NCBI GenBank assembly: GCA_965219165.1
Contig: CBDCMW010000002.1
Span: 868,001 to 932,000, forward strand
From: Aldehydirespirator sp965219165
Lineage (GTDB): Bacteria > Actinomycetota > Acidimicrobiia > Acidimicrobiales > Aldehydirespiratoraceae
Direction: 5' to 3'
DNA: 64,000 nucleotides
Shown: positions 1 to 8,651 of the stretch, in pieces
Layout: every line of letters begins with the position of its first letter
Position numbering within the stretch: position 1 is the first letter of the stretch
Notes under the pieces: model-generated
What the model was told of the DNA's origin: nothing
The model's input: only the letters and a program-made list of their open reading frames with translations
The model's database searches: none
Position numbers and translations under genes: made by a program

Positions 1-1
1 C

Positions 2-109
2 GCGTCCCTTCGTCGCCTGGGCTTCTCCCGAGCGGCCGATCTGGAGGGCGGCGTCGAGGGCTGGGCCGCAGCCGGTCTGTCCCTGACCGAACCCCCGCCC
101 CCGGAATAG
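2..109 (+). CDS. Rhodanese-like domain protein, C-terminal end only
   Basis: The reading frame enters from the left edge and stops at TAG 107-109, leaving about 35 residues. The peptide reads LRRLGFSRAADLEGGVEGW, which matches the end of a rhodanese domain, where the chain closes with a conserved L-x-GG-x-x-x-W helix followed by AG. The catalytic cysteine loop would lie upstream of the window. Rhodaneses move sulfane sulfur, but this fragment gives no substrate. Confidence 0.6.
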   Translation, partial: ASLRRLGFSRAADLEGGVEGWAAAGLSLTEPPPPE

Positions 110-178
110 CCCGCACCTAGCCGAACGGCTAACCCGCCGGCCGGCCCCGCCGTGCTCTGTTCGCGCCTGGCTGCCCAT

Positions 179-276
179 ACGGACAGGCAGCGCACACCGA
201 ACGGGGGATATCGGGTGCGGGCCACCGGCGGACCCTGGACGCAAGACAACACGGACAGGCAGCGCACACCGAACGG
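179..276. repeat. 26-bp direct repeat (179-204 and 251-276)
   Basis: The same 26 bases, starting ACGGACAGGCAGCGCACACC, occur at 179-204 and 251-276, 72 bp apart, in the leader of the VWA gene that starts at 309. A shorter related segment (CCGAACGGCT) is at 121. This may be duplicated leader DNA or paired binding sites; the function is unknown. Confidence 0.7.
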
Positions 277-308
277 CTGACCCGTGCCGGCCGGGGTAGG
301 GTCGTGGC

Positions 309-2378
309 ATGGCTCTGCGCAAGCGCTGGCGCCACCGTGCGCGGGTGCAGCCCGAGCCGGCCCACTCCGCCTACTCGCGCTGGGACGGCACCCAGACCGG
401 CTTCGACCTCGACGCCGACCACATCTTCGACGAGCTCGCCGACGATCTGCTCTACCACGGCGACCTCGCCAGCGCCCTGCGCCGCCTCATGGCCGAAGGC
501 TTCCACGACCGCACGGGACGCAGGATCCAAGGCCTCCGCGACATGCTCGAACGCCTCAGGGAGCGGCGCCGCGAGCTGCTGGACTCCCACGATCTCGGCG
601 GGGTCTACGACGACATCGCGGAGGATCTGCGCGACGTGGTCCGCACCGAGCGCCGGGCGCTCTCCGACCTCGACGCGGCCGCAGCCCGAGCGCGAGCCGA
701 GGGTGACGAGCGCCGAGGCGACCTTTCCGCCCAGACCGCGGCCACCAAGAACACCCAACTCGACATGATGCCCCCCGACCTCGCCGGCCAGTTCAAGGCC
801 CTCGACAATTACGACTTCGAGAGCGACGAAGCCCGCCAGCAGTTCGCCGAGTTGGCCGAGCGACTCCGCGAGCAGCTCATGCAGCAGTTCCTGGATCGCG
901 TGGCGGGCGCGGTCGGCGACGCCGCCGACGGCCCGGCGTCCGAGGAGATGCGGCGCCTCAAGGACATGCTGGCCGAGCTCAACGCCATGCTGGCCCAGCG
1001 AGCCCGAGGCGAAGAGCCCGACTTCGAGGGGTTCATGCAGCGCTACGGCGACTTCTTCAGTGAGAACCCCAAGACTCTCGACGAGCTGCTGGAGGTGATG
1101 GCCCGCCGCATGGCCGCGGCCCAGGCACTGCTCAACTCGATGACACCGGGCCAGCGCGACCAGCTCCAGCAGCTGTCCGACCAGCTGCTAGCCGACATGG
1201 ACCTCAACTGGCAGGTCAACGAGCTGACTCGCCACCTGCGCAACGAGTTCGGAGACCTGGGCTGGGACCGGCGCTACGACTTCGGCGGCGTCGACCCCCT
1301 CGACTTCAGCCACGCCACCGACATGCTGGCCGAGCTGGGCGACATCGACCAGCTCGAGAACCTGCTGCGGGGCTCGGCCAGCCCCGGCGCCCTGGCCGAG
1401 GCCGACACCGAGGCCGTCCGCAGGCTGCTGGGCGACGACGCGGCCGAGAGCCTCGAGCGCATGGCCGAGGTGGCCCGCATGCTGGAGGAGGCCGGTCTGA
1501 TAGAGAACCGCGAGGGCCGCTTCGACCTCACCCCCCGGGCCGTCCGCAAGATCGGCCAGGGTGCCCTGCGCGACCTGTTCGCCCGGCTGGACGCGGACAA
1601 GCTCGGCCGCCACGCCGTCCACCGGGCCGGCCACGGCCACGAGCGAGAGCCCGACACCAAGCCCTACGAATACGGCGACCCGTTCAACCTGCACATCGGC
1701 CACACCATCCGCAACGCCGTCACCCGCACCGGCGGCGGCGTGCCCGTGCAGCTCCATCCCGACGACTTCGAAGTCGAGCGGACTGAGCAGCAGGTCCGTT
1801 CAGCCACCGTGCTGATGCTGGACCTGTCACTGTCGATGCCGATGCGCAACAACTTCCTGCCGGCCAAGAAGGTGGCCATGGCCCTGCACTCGCTGATCTC
1901 CAGCCAGTACCCCCGCGACTACCTGGGGCTGGTGTCGTTCAGCGAGGTGGCCCGGGAGTTCCGTCCCGAGAAGCTGCCCGAGGTGTCGTGGGACTACGTC
2001 TACGGCACCAACATGCAGCACGGCTTCATGCTCGCCCGCCGCATGCTCAACCGCCAGACCGGCACCAGGCAGATCATCATGATCACCGACGGCGAGCCCA
2101 CGGCGCACATCACGCCGTCGGGCCGGCCCTTCTTCAGCTACCCGCCCACCCGCGAGACCGTCGAGCTCACGCTGGCCGAGGTGGCGAACTGCACCCGCGA
2201 CGGCATCCGCATCAACACGTTCATGCTGGACGCCACGTCGTACCTGACGAACTTCGTGGAGCGCATCACCGAGCTCAACGGAGGAAGGGCCTTCTTCACC
2301 ACCAACGAGAACCTCGGTGACTACGTGCTGGTGGACTTCGTGGAGCACAAGCGGAGCCTGGTCCGGGCCCGCTGCTAG
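309..2378 (+). CDS. VWA-domain protein with long helical N-terminal region
   Basis: This is a 689-residue protein. About 500 mostly helical, charged residues precede a von Willebrand factor A domain (about residues 498-689). The MIDAS metal site starts as DLSLSM near residue 505, with the later MITDGEP strand also typical. Proteins of this build are usually encoded beside a MoxR/ChlI-type AAA ATPase and act with it as a chaperone-like pair. No such ATPase is visible here, though it could lie left of the window edge. The ATG at 309 sits just after the 26-bp repeats. The cellular target cannot be told from sequence. Confidence 0.85.
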   Translation: MALRKRWRHRARVQPEPAHSAYSRWDGTQTGFDLDADHIFDELADDLLYHGDLASALRRLMAEGFHDRTGRRIQGLRDMLERLRERRRELLDSHDLGGVYDDIAEDLRDVVRTERRALSDLDAAAARARAEGDERRGDLSAQTAATKNTQLDMMPPDLAGQFKALDNYDFESDEARQQFAELAERLREQLMQQFLDRVAGAVGDAADGPASEEMRRLKDMLAELNAMLAQRARGEEPDFEGFMQRYGDFFSENPKTLDELLEVMARRMAAAQALLNSMTPGQRDQLQQLSDQLLADMDLNWQVNELTRHLRNEFGDLGWDRRYDFGGVDPLDFSHATDMLAELGDIDQLENLLRGSASPGALAEADTEAVRRLLGDDAAESLERMAEVARMLEEAGLIENREGRFDLTPRAVRKIGQGALRDLFARLDADKLGRHAVHRAGHGHEREPDTKPYEYGDPFNLHIGHTIRNAVTRTGGGVPVQLHPDDFEVERTEQQVRSATVLMLDLSLSMPMRNNFLPAKKVAMALHSLISSQYPRDYLGLVSFSEVAREFRPEKLPEVSWDYVYGTNMQHGFMLARRMLNRQTGTRQIIMITDGEPTAHITPSGRPFFSYPPTRETVELTLAEVANCTRDGIRINTFMLDATSYLTNFVERITELNGGRAFFTTNENLGDYVLVDFVEHKRSLVRARC

Positions 2379-2404
2379 CAAGAAGAATTTTTCTTCCCGC
2401 GGAT

Positions 2405-2433
2405 TTGCAATTGTCGTATAACAGTGGTGTAAT
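2405..2433 (+). promoter_or_regulatory. Putative whiB promoter in an AT-rich pocket
   Basis: The gap between the VWA gene and whiB is unusually AT-rich. TTGCAA (2405-2410) is followed after 17 bases by TGTAAT (2428-2433), close to a sigma70/SigA-type -35/-10 pair. Just upstream, GAAGAA-TTT-TTCTTC (2382-2396) can form a small hairpin that may end the preceding transcript. Confidence 0.35.
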
Positions 2434-2509
2434 TACATTGATGGCATCGGGCGGACCGGGCCCGAGTCCCGAGGCTGGGGCCTGGACGGTCATCGTGGAG
2501 GAGCATCCA

Positions 2510-2785
2510 ATGGAGCTACACGGCATCTTTCCGGCCGAGGACATGTCCTGGCAGCGCGAGGCCAACTGTCTGGGAGTGCATCCCGACCTCTTCTTCCCCG
2601 AGCGGGGCGCATCCACGCGGGAGGCCAAGGAGGTGTGCCGCGGCTGCGTGGTGCGCGACCAGTGCCTGGAGTTCGCGCTCAACAACGGCGAGAAGTTCGG
2701 CATCTGGGGTGGCATGAGCGAGCGCGAGCGCCGCCGCATCCGGCGGGCCCGAGCGGTGCAGCGCCGCACCGTCGTCAGCGCCTAA
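2510..2785 (+). CDS. whiB: WhiB-family iron-sulfur transcription regulator
   Basis: A 91-residue WhiB-like protein, a family known only from Actinobacteria and their phages. One cysteine (ANCLG) is followed by CxxC (VCRGC) and a further cysteine (DQC), giving the four ligands of a redox-sensitive [4Fe-4S] cluster. The FGIWGG turn and a basic C-terminal tail (RERRRIRRARA) follow, for sigma-factor and DNA contact. The ATG at 2510 is chosen because GGAGGAG lies about 7 bases upstream; an earlier TTG at 2405 would add a non-conserved tail and run through the promoter. The exact subfamily (WhiB1/2-like) is not settled. Confidence 0.92.
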   Translation: MELHGIFPAEDMSWQREANCLGVHPDLFFPERGASTREAKEVCRGCVVRDQCLEFALNNGEKFGIWGGMSERERRRIRRARAVQRRTVVSA

Positions 2786-2853
2786 GCGCGACTCACAGCC
2801 CAGCCGAATCTCAGATATGCGGCTGTGGACAAAGCGCGGTATGCTTTCTGGCG

Positions 2854-3105
2854 ATGCCAAGCATTCTCGCAGTGGTGCCAAGCCTCGGTGCGCCCGAGCT
2901 CCTGATCATCCTGGTGCTCGTCCTGCTGGTGTTCGGGGGGGCGAAACTCCCCAAGCTCGCCCGCTCTCTGGGCCAGGCACAGAAAGAGTTCAAGGACGGT
3001 CTGTCCGAAACCGCCAAAGAGGGTGATGCCTCCGGAGGTAGCAGCCAGGCCACCGGGAGCGACAACTCCGGCAAAGGCGCTTCGGGCAAGAACGGCTCGG
3101 CCTAG
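2854..3105 (+). CDS. tatA: Twin-arginine translocase subunit TatA
   Basis: An 83-residue single-span membrane protein of the Tat pathway, which exports folded proteins carrying a twin-arginine signal. The order is typical: a short N-terminus, LGAPELLIILVLVLLVFGG as the membrane helix, the KLPKLARSLG hinge and amphipathic helix, EFKDGL, then a flexible Ser/Gly/Asn tail. The ATG at 2854 puts the helix at residues 10-30. tatB/tatC are not in the window, as is common for actinobacterial tatA. Confidence 0.92.
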   Translation: MPSILAVVPSLGAPELLIILVLVLLVFGGAKLPKLARSLGQAQKEFKDGLSETAKEGDASGGSSQATGSDNSGKGASGKNGSA

Positions 3106-3132
3106 CGGCCCCTCGGCGAAGCGGAAGTCTCC

Positions 3133-3438
3133 ATGACGCTCGCGGGCGCCGATGTCGAGGTGGTGGACGAGCCGCCGGTGGGCCAGGCCACCATCACCTA
3201 TCTCGGTCCGGTCGCGCCCCACTGGGACATCAGCGCCGTCTACGGCGACGTCGACTTCATGACCTCGTTCCGGGACCGTGTCCACGCCCGCCTGCTGCTG
3301 TTGCCGCCCCACGATCCACAGTTCCGGCGCAACCGCGAGCGGGTCAACCGTGACGCCGAACGCGAGCGCATCATCGTCGACTGGGACCTGGGCTACCCGG
3401 AGGAAGAAGACGCGTACTCCCCCCGGCAGCGGGTCTGA
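3133..3438 (+). CDS. Hypothetical acidic protein of 101 residues
   Basis: This open frame between tatA and ppk encodes a 101-residue protein with no membrane segment or motif I recognise. Its middle reads VAPHWDISAVYGDVDF, and a charged stretch RRNRERVNRDAERERI may be helical. The GC-rich third positions match neighbouring genes, supporting real coding. It lies 27 bp after tatA in the same direction and could be co-transcribed. No function is assigned. Confidence 0.6.
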   Translation: MTLAGADVEVVDEPPVGQATITYLGPVAPHWDISAVYGDVDFMTSFRDRVHARLLLLPPHDPQFRRNRERVNRDAERERIIVDWDLGYPEEEDAYSPRQRV

Positions 3439-3470
3439 TCTCGGCTCGCCCGGTGTCGCCGTGCCCCTAG

Positions 3471-3624
3471 AGCGAGCGCACGTAGGTTGCGAGCGCCTCG
3501 CGGCGCGGCGTTGTGTCTCCCGCTCTTGTTTGCTGCGCTCACGGGCCGCTCGGGCCACGGCCTCGCTCAGCGCCTCGCGAAGTCGCCTGGTGATTCGCAC
3601 CTATTCGCTCGGCCTCTTGGGGCC
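3471..3624. repeat. Dispersed ~155-bp element, copy 1, with imperfect terminal inverted repeats
   Basis: This stretch matches 53,011-53,166 at close to nine bases in ten by eye, including a long shared core around CACGGGCCGCTCGGGCCACG. Its left end (AGCGAGCGCACGTAGGTTGC) and the reverse complement of its right end (CCGAGCGAATAGGTGCG) form imperfect inverted repeats, so the whole unit could fold as a long hairpin. It ends exactly at the ATG of ppk. It looks like a MITE or another small non-autonomous repeat rather than a gene. Confidence 0.8.
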
Positions 3625-5712
3625 ATGATCCGCGTCGGGGGATGGGGTCAGCCCCTCACGGACTACTTCAGCCGGGAGCTCTCGTGGCTGGCCTTCAACG
3701 CCCGCGTCCTCACCCTCGCCGACGACCCCGACGTGCCCCTGCTGGAGCAGGCCAGATACCTGAGCATCTTCGCTACCAACCTCGACGAGTTCTTCCAGGT
3801 GCGCGTGTCCGGGCTCGCCGACCGGGTGGAGGCCGAACTCACCGAGCGCGCTCTCGACGGGCACACACCGGCCGAGCAGCTCCACGAGGTCCAGCGGGTC
3901 ACCTCCGAGCTCTGCCGCGAGCAGCAGCGCCTGTTCTCGCAAGAAGTCAGGCCGGCACTCGAAGCCGAGGGCATCCATCTGCTCACCCCCGACCGTCTCG
4001 ACCCGGGCGAGTGCGCCCGCCTCCGCGAGCACTTCGAGCGACGGGTCTTCCCGGTGCTCACCCCTCTGGCAGTCGACCCCGGACATCCGTTCCCGTTCAT
4101 CTCGGACCTCTCGCTGAACCTGGCCGTTCTCATGCGCGACCCGGTCGACTCGGAGCTGCGTTTCGCCCGGGTGAAGGTGCCCGACACCCTCGACCGCTGG
4201 GTTCCGACCGGTGAGGGCTCCAGCCGGTTCGTGGCTCTCGAGGATGTGATCGCGGCCCATCTGGACATGCTCTTCCCGGGCATGGAGCTGCTGGAGCACC
4301 ACGCCTTCCGCGTCACCCGCAACGCCGACCTCACTCTCAACGACGAGGATGCCGAGGACCTGTTGGTCGCGGTGGAGATGGAGCTGCGCCGCCGCCGCTT
4401 CCAGTGGGCCGTCCGCCTCGAGGTGGCCGACTCGATATCGGAGGCGGTGCTCGACCTGCTGCTGCGCGAGCTCCGCTTGACTCCCGACGCGGTCGTCCGC
4501 ATCCGGGGCCCCGTCGATTTGAGCGGTATGAACGAGATCGCCGACCTGCCCCGGCCCGAGCTGAGATGGCCCCACTGGCGCGGCATCACCGAGCCGGAGC
4601 TGACCGCCGACGACGGCCCGCCCGACTTCTTCCGGGTGCTGCGCGCCGGCGACCTGCTCGTGCACCACCCCTACTCGTCGTTCAGCCGATCGGTGGGCGA
4701 GCTGATCCACCAGGCCTCGAGGGACCCGGCCGTGCTGGCCATCAAGCTCACCCTGTACCGCACGTCCGGTCAGAGCCCGATCATCGACGCCCTACTGGAG
4801 GCCGCGGAGCTAGGCAAGCAGGTGGCCGTCCTGGTGGAGCTGAAGGCCCGCTTCGACGAGGCGCTCAACATCAGCTGGGCCAAGCGGCTGGAGCAGGCCG
4901 GAGCGCACGTGGCCTACGGGCTCGTCGGCCTCAAGATCCACGCCAAGATCGCCATGATCGTGCGGTCCGAGCCCGACGGCATCCGCCGCTACTGCCACAT
5001 CGGCACCGGCAACTACAACCACCGCACCGCCCGCCTCTACGAGGACTTCGGCCTGCTGACCGCGGATGCGGAGGTCGGCGCGGATGTCGCCAGCCTCTTC
5101 AACCAGCTCACCGGCTACGGGCACAACGTCGACCACAAGCACCTGATCACCGCGCCCGAGCAGCTGCGTGCCCGCCTCTCCGAGCTGATCGAGCAGGAGA
5201 TGCACGTTCCCGGCGGCGGCCGCATCATCATGAAGATGAACGCGCTGGCCGACGGACCGATGATCGACCAGCTCTACAAGGCTTCGCAGGCCGGCGTGGA
5301 GATCGACCTGATCGTGCGCGGCCTGTGCGGTCTGCGGCCCGGCGTGCCCGGTCTGTCGGAGCACATACGGGTGCGCTCGATAGTGGGCCGGTTCCTGGAG
5401 CACTCCCGCATCTTCCACTTCGCCAACGGTGACGGCCCGGGCCGTCCCGCCACCTACATCGGCTCCGCGGACCTGCTCCCCCGAAACCTCGACCGGCGTG
5501 TGGAGGCTCTGGTGCGGGTGGACGACCCCCGGGCTGCGGCTCGGGTGGTGGAGGTGGCCGAGGTGAGCCTCTCCGACGAGCGCCTGGCCTGGACTCTGGA
5601 CTCCGACGGTGTCTGGACCCGCTGCGACCGGGGCGCCGACAGCGACACCCACGTGCGGCTCCAGCAGTTGGCCTCCAACCGAGTTCGCACGCCAGAACGC
5701 GTCCTACCCTGA
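3625..5712 (+). CDS. ppk1: Polyphosphate kinase 1
   Basis: A 695-residue polyphosphate kinase, which reversibly transfers the terminal phosphate of ATP to inorganic polyphosphate. The N-terminal domain opens with YFSRELSWLAFNARVL and the core contains the phospholipase-D-like fold. The phosphorylated histidine lies in LKIHAKIAMIV (about His439), and a second conserved block reads YIGSADLLPRNLDRRVE. The length is normal for the family. The ATG at 3625 is used because upstream codons fall inside the dispersed repeat and are not conserved; the ribosome site is weak. Confidence 0.95.
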   Translation: MIRVGGWGQPLTDYFSRELSWLAFNARVLTLADDPDVPLLEQARYLSIFATNLDEFFQVRVSGLADRVEAELTERALDGHTPAEQLHEVQRVTSELCREQQRLFSQEVRPALEAEGIHLLTPDRLDPGECARLREHFERRVFPVLTPLAVDPGHPFPFISDLSLNLAVLMRDPVDSELRFARVKVPDTLDRWVPTGEGSSRFVALEDVIAAHLDMLFPGMELLEHHAFRVTRNADLTLNDEDAEDLLVAVEMELRRRRFQWAVRLEVADSISEAVLDLLLRELRLTPDAVVRIRGPVDLSGMNEIADLPRPELRWPHWRGITEPELTADDGPPDFFRVLRAGDLLVHHPYSSFSRSVGELIHQASRDPAVLAIKLTLYRTSGQSPIIDALLEAAELGKQVAVLVELKARFDEALNISWAKRLEQAGAHVAYGLVGLKIHAKIAMIVRSEPDGIRRYCHIGTGNYNHRTARLYEDFGLLTADAEVGADVASLFNQLTGYGHNVDHKHLITAPEQLRARLSELIEQEMHVPGGGRIIMKMNALADGPMIDQLYKASQAGVEIDLIVRGLCGLRPGVPGLSEHIRVRSIVGRFLEHSRIFHFANGDGPGRPATYIGSADLLPRNLDRRVEALVRVDDPRAAARVVEVAEVSLSDERLAWTLDSDGVWTRCDRGADSDTHVRLQQLASNRVRTPERVLP

Positions 5713-5731
5713 GAAGGTGGCCCAGGACTGG

Positions 5732-7006
5732 GTGAATGACCAGGGCCGACCGCCCCGGCCCGTGCCGGCGTTCAGCCCGTTCCAGCGCCTGGCGCGCGTG
5801 CATGCCGCGGCCACCGCCACCGACGCGGTCATCGCGGTGGCGCTGGCCGGGTCGATCTTCTTCTCAATCAGCCCGGACGCAGCCCGCGACCGACTCGCCC
5901 TGTACCTGGCCCTCACCATGGCGCCGTTCGCGGTGGTCACGCCGCTGATCGGACCGGTCATCGACCGGATGCCGGGCGGGCGCCGGGCCATGATCCTCGT
6001 CACCAACCTGGGCCGGCTGGTGGTGGCGCTGCTGATGATCCGCCACCTCGACACCCTGTGGCTGTTCCCCGAGGCCTTCTCGCTGCTGGTGCTGCAGAAG
6101 TCCTATGCGGTGGCCAAGAGCGCGGTGGTGCCCCGCTATGTGCCCTCCGAGTCCAATTTCATGCAGGCCAACAGCCGCTTGGCCCTCATCAGCGCGGTGA
6201 TGAGCCTGGTGGGAGCGAGCGTCGGCGCGGCCCTGGCCTTCCTGGGAAGCCCCGCCGTGGCCGCGGGGGCGGCGACAGTCGGCTACCTGGTGGCGAGCGC
6301 AATCACGCTCCAGCTGCCCCGCATCCCGGTGGCGTCGACCAGGACCACCTCGACGGAGCGCTCGGCTCTGCGGGCGTCCACGATCCTGCTGTCGGCGTCG
6401 GCCATGGCCGTGATGCGCGGCGCGGCGGGGTTCGTCACGTTCATGCTGGCCTTCGAGCTGCGCGGCGGCGAGGAGGGGCTCGACGTCAGCGCGCCCGGCG
6501 CGGCCATGGGCGGGTCGGTGGCCTCCGAGCGCGGCATCGACATCGTCGGTGACCCGGGCGCGCCGTTCTGGCACTACGCGCTGGTGGCGGCGGCGGCGGG
6601 TCTGGCCGCCTTCGTGGGAGTGCAGATCGCTCCGATCCTGCGGCGCCGGGTGGTGGAGGAGCTGATCCTGCTCGGAGCGCTGGCTGTGGCACTGTCCGCG
6701 GCCGTGCTCGCGGCGATGACCGGCGGGCTGATGGGCATGATGCTGCTGTCGGGCGGGGTGGCCATCACCGCCGCGGTGGCCAAGCTCGCCTTCGACTCGC
6801 TGGTTCAGCGCGACGCTCCCGACGCCAACCACGGCCGGTCGTTCGCCCGTTTCGAGGCCCGCTTCCAGATCGCCTGGGTGGCCGGTGCCTTCATCCCGGT
6901 GATCCTGCCGATACCGGCCCGGCTGGGGTCCAGCTTCGTGGCGCTGGGCGCCGCTTTCGCGCTGGTCTCGTTCATCGTCGGCCGCCGCCGCTCAGCCACC
7001 CGCTAG
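5732..7006 (+). CDS. Major facilitator superfamily transporter
   Basis: A polytopic membrane protein of about 424 residues with some ten to twelve hydrophobic helices and an MFS-type cytoplasmic loop (PVIDRMPGGRRAMI) between the second and third helices. The substrate is unknown. It starts close to the ppk stop; GTG at 5717 and GTG at 5732 are both possible, and the latter is preferred because AAGGTGG lies upstream. The Gly/Ala-rich central loop (about residues 245-275) is longer than usual. Confidence 0.82.
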   Translation: MNDQGRPPRPVPAFSPFQRLARVHAAATATDAVIAVALAGSIFFSISPDAARDRLALYLALTMAPFAVVTPLIGPVIDRMPGGRRAMILVTNLGRLVVALLMIRHLDTLWLFPEAFSLLVLQKSYAVAKSAVVPRYVPSESNFMQANSRLALISAVMSLVGASVGAALAFLGSPAVAAGAATVGYLVASAITLQLPRIPVASTRTTSTERSALRASTILLSASAMAVMRGAAGFVTFMLAFELRGGEEGLDVSAPGAAMGGSVASERGIDIVGDPGAPFWHYALVAAAAGLAAFVGVQIAPILRRRVVEELILLGALAVALSAAVLAAMTGGLMGMMLLSGGVAITAAVAKLAFDSLVQRDAPDANHGRSFARFEARFQIAWVAGAFIPVILPIPARLGSSFVALGAAFALVSFIVGRRRSATR

Positions 7007-7088
7007 CTAGCCGCCGGCCCGGCACCGTCCGGTCCGCGCAGCGCGACCCGCCAGCCTGGACAGCCAGCCAGCCTCGAGCAGTCGGCAG

Positions 7089-8429
7089 TCAGCCGGGCAG
7101 GTCGATCCGCGCCAGCCACAGCCCGGCCGCATCGACTTCGGCCGGGGTCGGCAGGTTGTCCGGGTGGCTGAAGAGCCGCTGCAGCCCCTCGGTCCCGGCC
7201 CGCTCCACCACCCCTGCGGCGAAGGCAGCCCCGCGCTCGTACTGGGCCTGGTCGAGCTCCAGGCCGAGGAGCCGCTCCACGAACCGGTCGGATTCGCTGG
7301 CCTCCACACGATGGCGTCGCAGGGCCTCCGACAGGCGGTCGTAGGAGCCGATCAGCTCCGCCCCGATCTGGTCCATGGTGTGATCGACGTAGCCGGTGAT
7401 GGCCGCGACCAGCGCGGTCATCCTCGGCAGCAGCGCCTCCTGTTCCGGCGAGCGCACCGCTCCCAGGATGGCGTCAGGACTGCCCAGCATCGTCTGGAGA
7501 TCGGCGAAGGCCTCGGGATCGGCACTGGTGGGATCGAAGTCGCCCAGTAGCTCCTCGATGCGCCGGGGGTTGTTGTCGAATGTGGACGCATGGCGGAGCA
7601 GCAGGCCACCGACCGTGCTGCGCACATGGTCCACTCCGAACACCGCGCAGTAGACGGCCTCGTGAAGGCACACCCACAGGCGGAGGTCGTCGGCGTCGAG
7701 CGACCACTCGCGGCCGAACTCATCGACGTTGGGCAGAGCGATCAGCATCGGCTTGTCGGCCGGGCGGGGCACGGGCAGCACGTAGCCACCGAGCGCATAC
7801 TGCGCGAGGCGGCCCACCATGGCGCCGGTGGTGAGCGCCAGCATCGTGGGCCCGATCATCCGGGTGAGGCCGGTCAGCATGGCTGCCATCGGGTCGTCGG
7901 GCGTGTCGTCCGAGTCGGGGCCCGCCCCCGCGCTGATCGACTGTGCGAGCGCGCCGAACAGCTCGCCGTAGTCGCTGATGGTGCGGTCCGACCAGCCGAC
8001 GCGATTCACGACCTCCACCCGCAGCGCCGCGCCCCGGGCCGGTTGGAGGCCGGTCGCATCGGCTACCCGCAGCTCGGCCACCCGCACGAGCTGCTCCATG
8101 GCGATGCGCTCCGCCGGGTCGATGTTGGGCTCCGAGATCCCACCGCAGGCGATGGCCCTGCCCACCTCGCGGGCCTGGCTGGTTCCGGGCGTCGCCCCCT
8201 GGAGCATCCGCATCAGATCCCCGATCACCGGAATGTCCCCCAGGCCGCTGATCCCGCCCGTCTCGCCGAATCCGCCCAGGCCGCTGATCCCGCCGAGTCC
8301 CTCCCGGCCCTCGATCCCGCCCGTCTCGCCAAGTCCCTCCAGGCCCTCGATCCCGCCCGTCCCGCCGAGTCCCTCCAGGCCCTCGAAAGGATCGTCGGGA
8401 CCGCTCTCTGTTGGCGGATCGCCGCTCAT
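7089..8429 (-). CDS. Zincin_2 / DUF2342 family protein (putative zinc-dependent hydrolase)
   Basis: A 446-residue actinobacterial protein of the zincin_2 family, often annotated as a zinc-dependent metalloprotease or F420-biosynthesis-associated protein. The N-terminal ~55 residues are a Gly/Glu-rich repeat (units like GLEGLGGTGGIE). The conserved region around DLRLWVCLHEAVYCAVFGV holds the expected zinc helix, but reads HEAVY where a zincin would have HExxH, so the second histidine is replaced by Tyr. The chain ends normally (ADAAGLWLARIDLPG). The ATG at 8429 is the first one upstream of the repeat. Activity is doubtful if the family relies on that histidine. Confidence 0.75.
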   Translation of the reverse strand: MSGDPPTESGPDDPFEGLEGLGGTGGIEGLEGLGETGGIEGREGLGGISGLGGFGETGGISGLGDIPVIGDLMRMLQGATPGTSQAREVGRAIACGGISEPNIDPAERIAMEQLVRVAELRVADATGLQPARGAALRVEVVNRVGWSDRTISDYGELFGALAQSISAGAGPDSDDTPDDPMAAMLTGLTRMIGPTMLALTTGAMVGRLAQYALGGYVLPVPRPADKPMLIALPNVDEFGREWSLDADDLRLWVCLHEAVYCAVFGVDHVRSTVGGLLLRHASTFDNNPRRIEELLGDFDPTSADPEAFADLQTMLGSPDAILGAVRSPEQEALLPRMTALVAAITGYVDHTMDQIGAELIGSYDRLSEALRRHRVEASESDRFVERLLGLELDQAQYERGAAFAAGVVERAGTEGLQRLFSHPDNLPTPAEVDAAGLWLARIDLPG

Positions 8430-8511
8430 GAGGGCATCGTAGGGGGGATGCAGGCCGATTGTGGAGTCCGAGGCGCGCCCGCACCTGCGCCGCGACCCGC
8501 TCGCGATGGGG

Positions 8512-8651
8512 CACGACATGACGCGGGACACGAAGCGGGACACGAAGCGGGACATGACGCGGGACATGACGCGAGCGACATGACGCGGGACATGACGCGG
8601 GACATGACGCGGGACATGACGCGGGACATGACGCGGGACATGACGCGGGTG
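8512..8651. repeat. 12-bp tandem repeat supplying serial start codons
   Basis: About eleven units of the 12-mer GACATGACGCGG, some diverged (GACACGAAGCGG) and one with two extra bases near 8570, fill the gap between the divergent zincin and epimerase genes and run into the latter. Each perfect unit carries an ATG. Those at 8580, 8592, 8604, 8616, 8628 and 8640 are all in frame with the epimerase-like gene, so the start could move with repeat number. Confidence 0.9.

Noticed and set aside
8512..8651. Possible CRISPR-like repeat array
   Set aside because: The repeats are contiguous 12-mers without spacers and are translated in frame.
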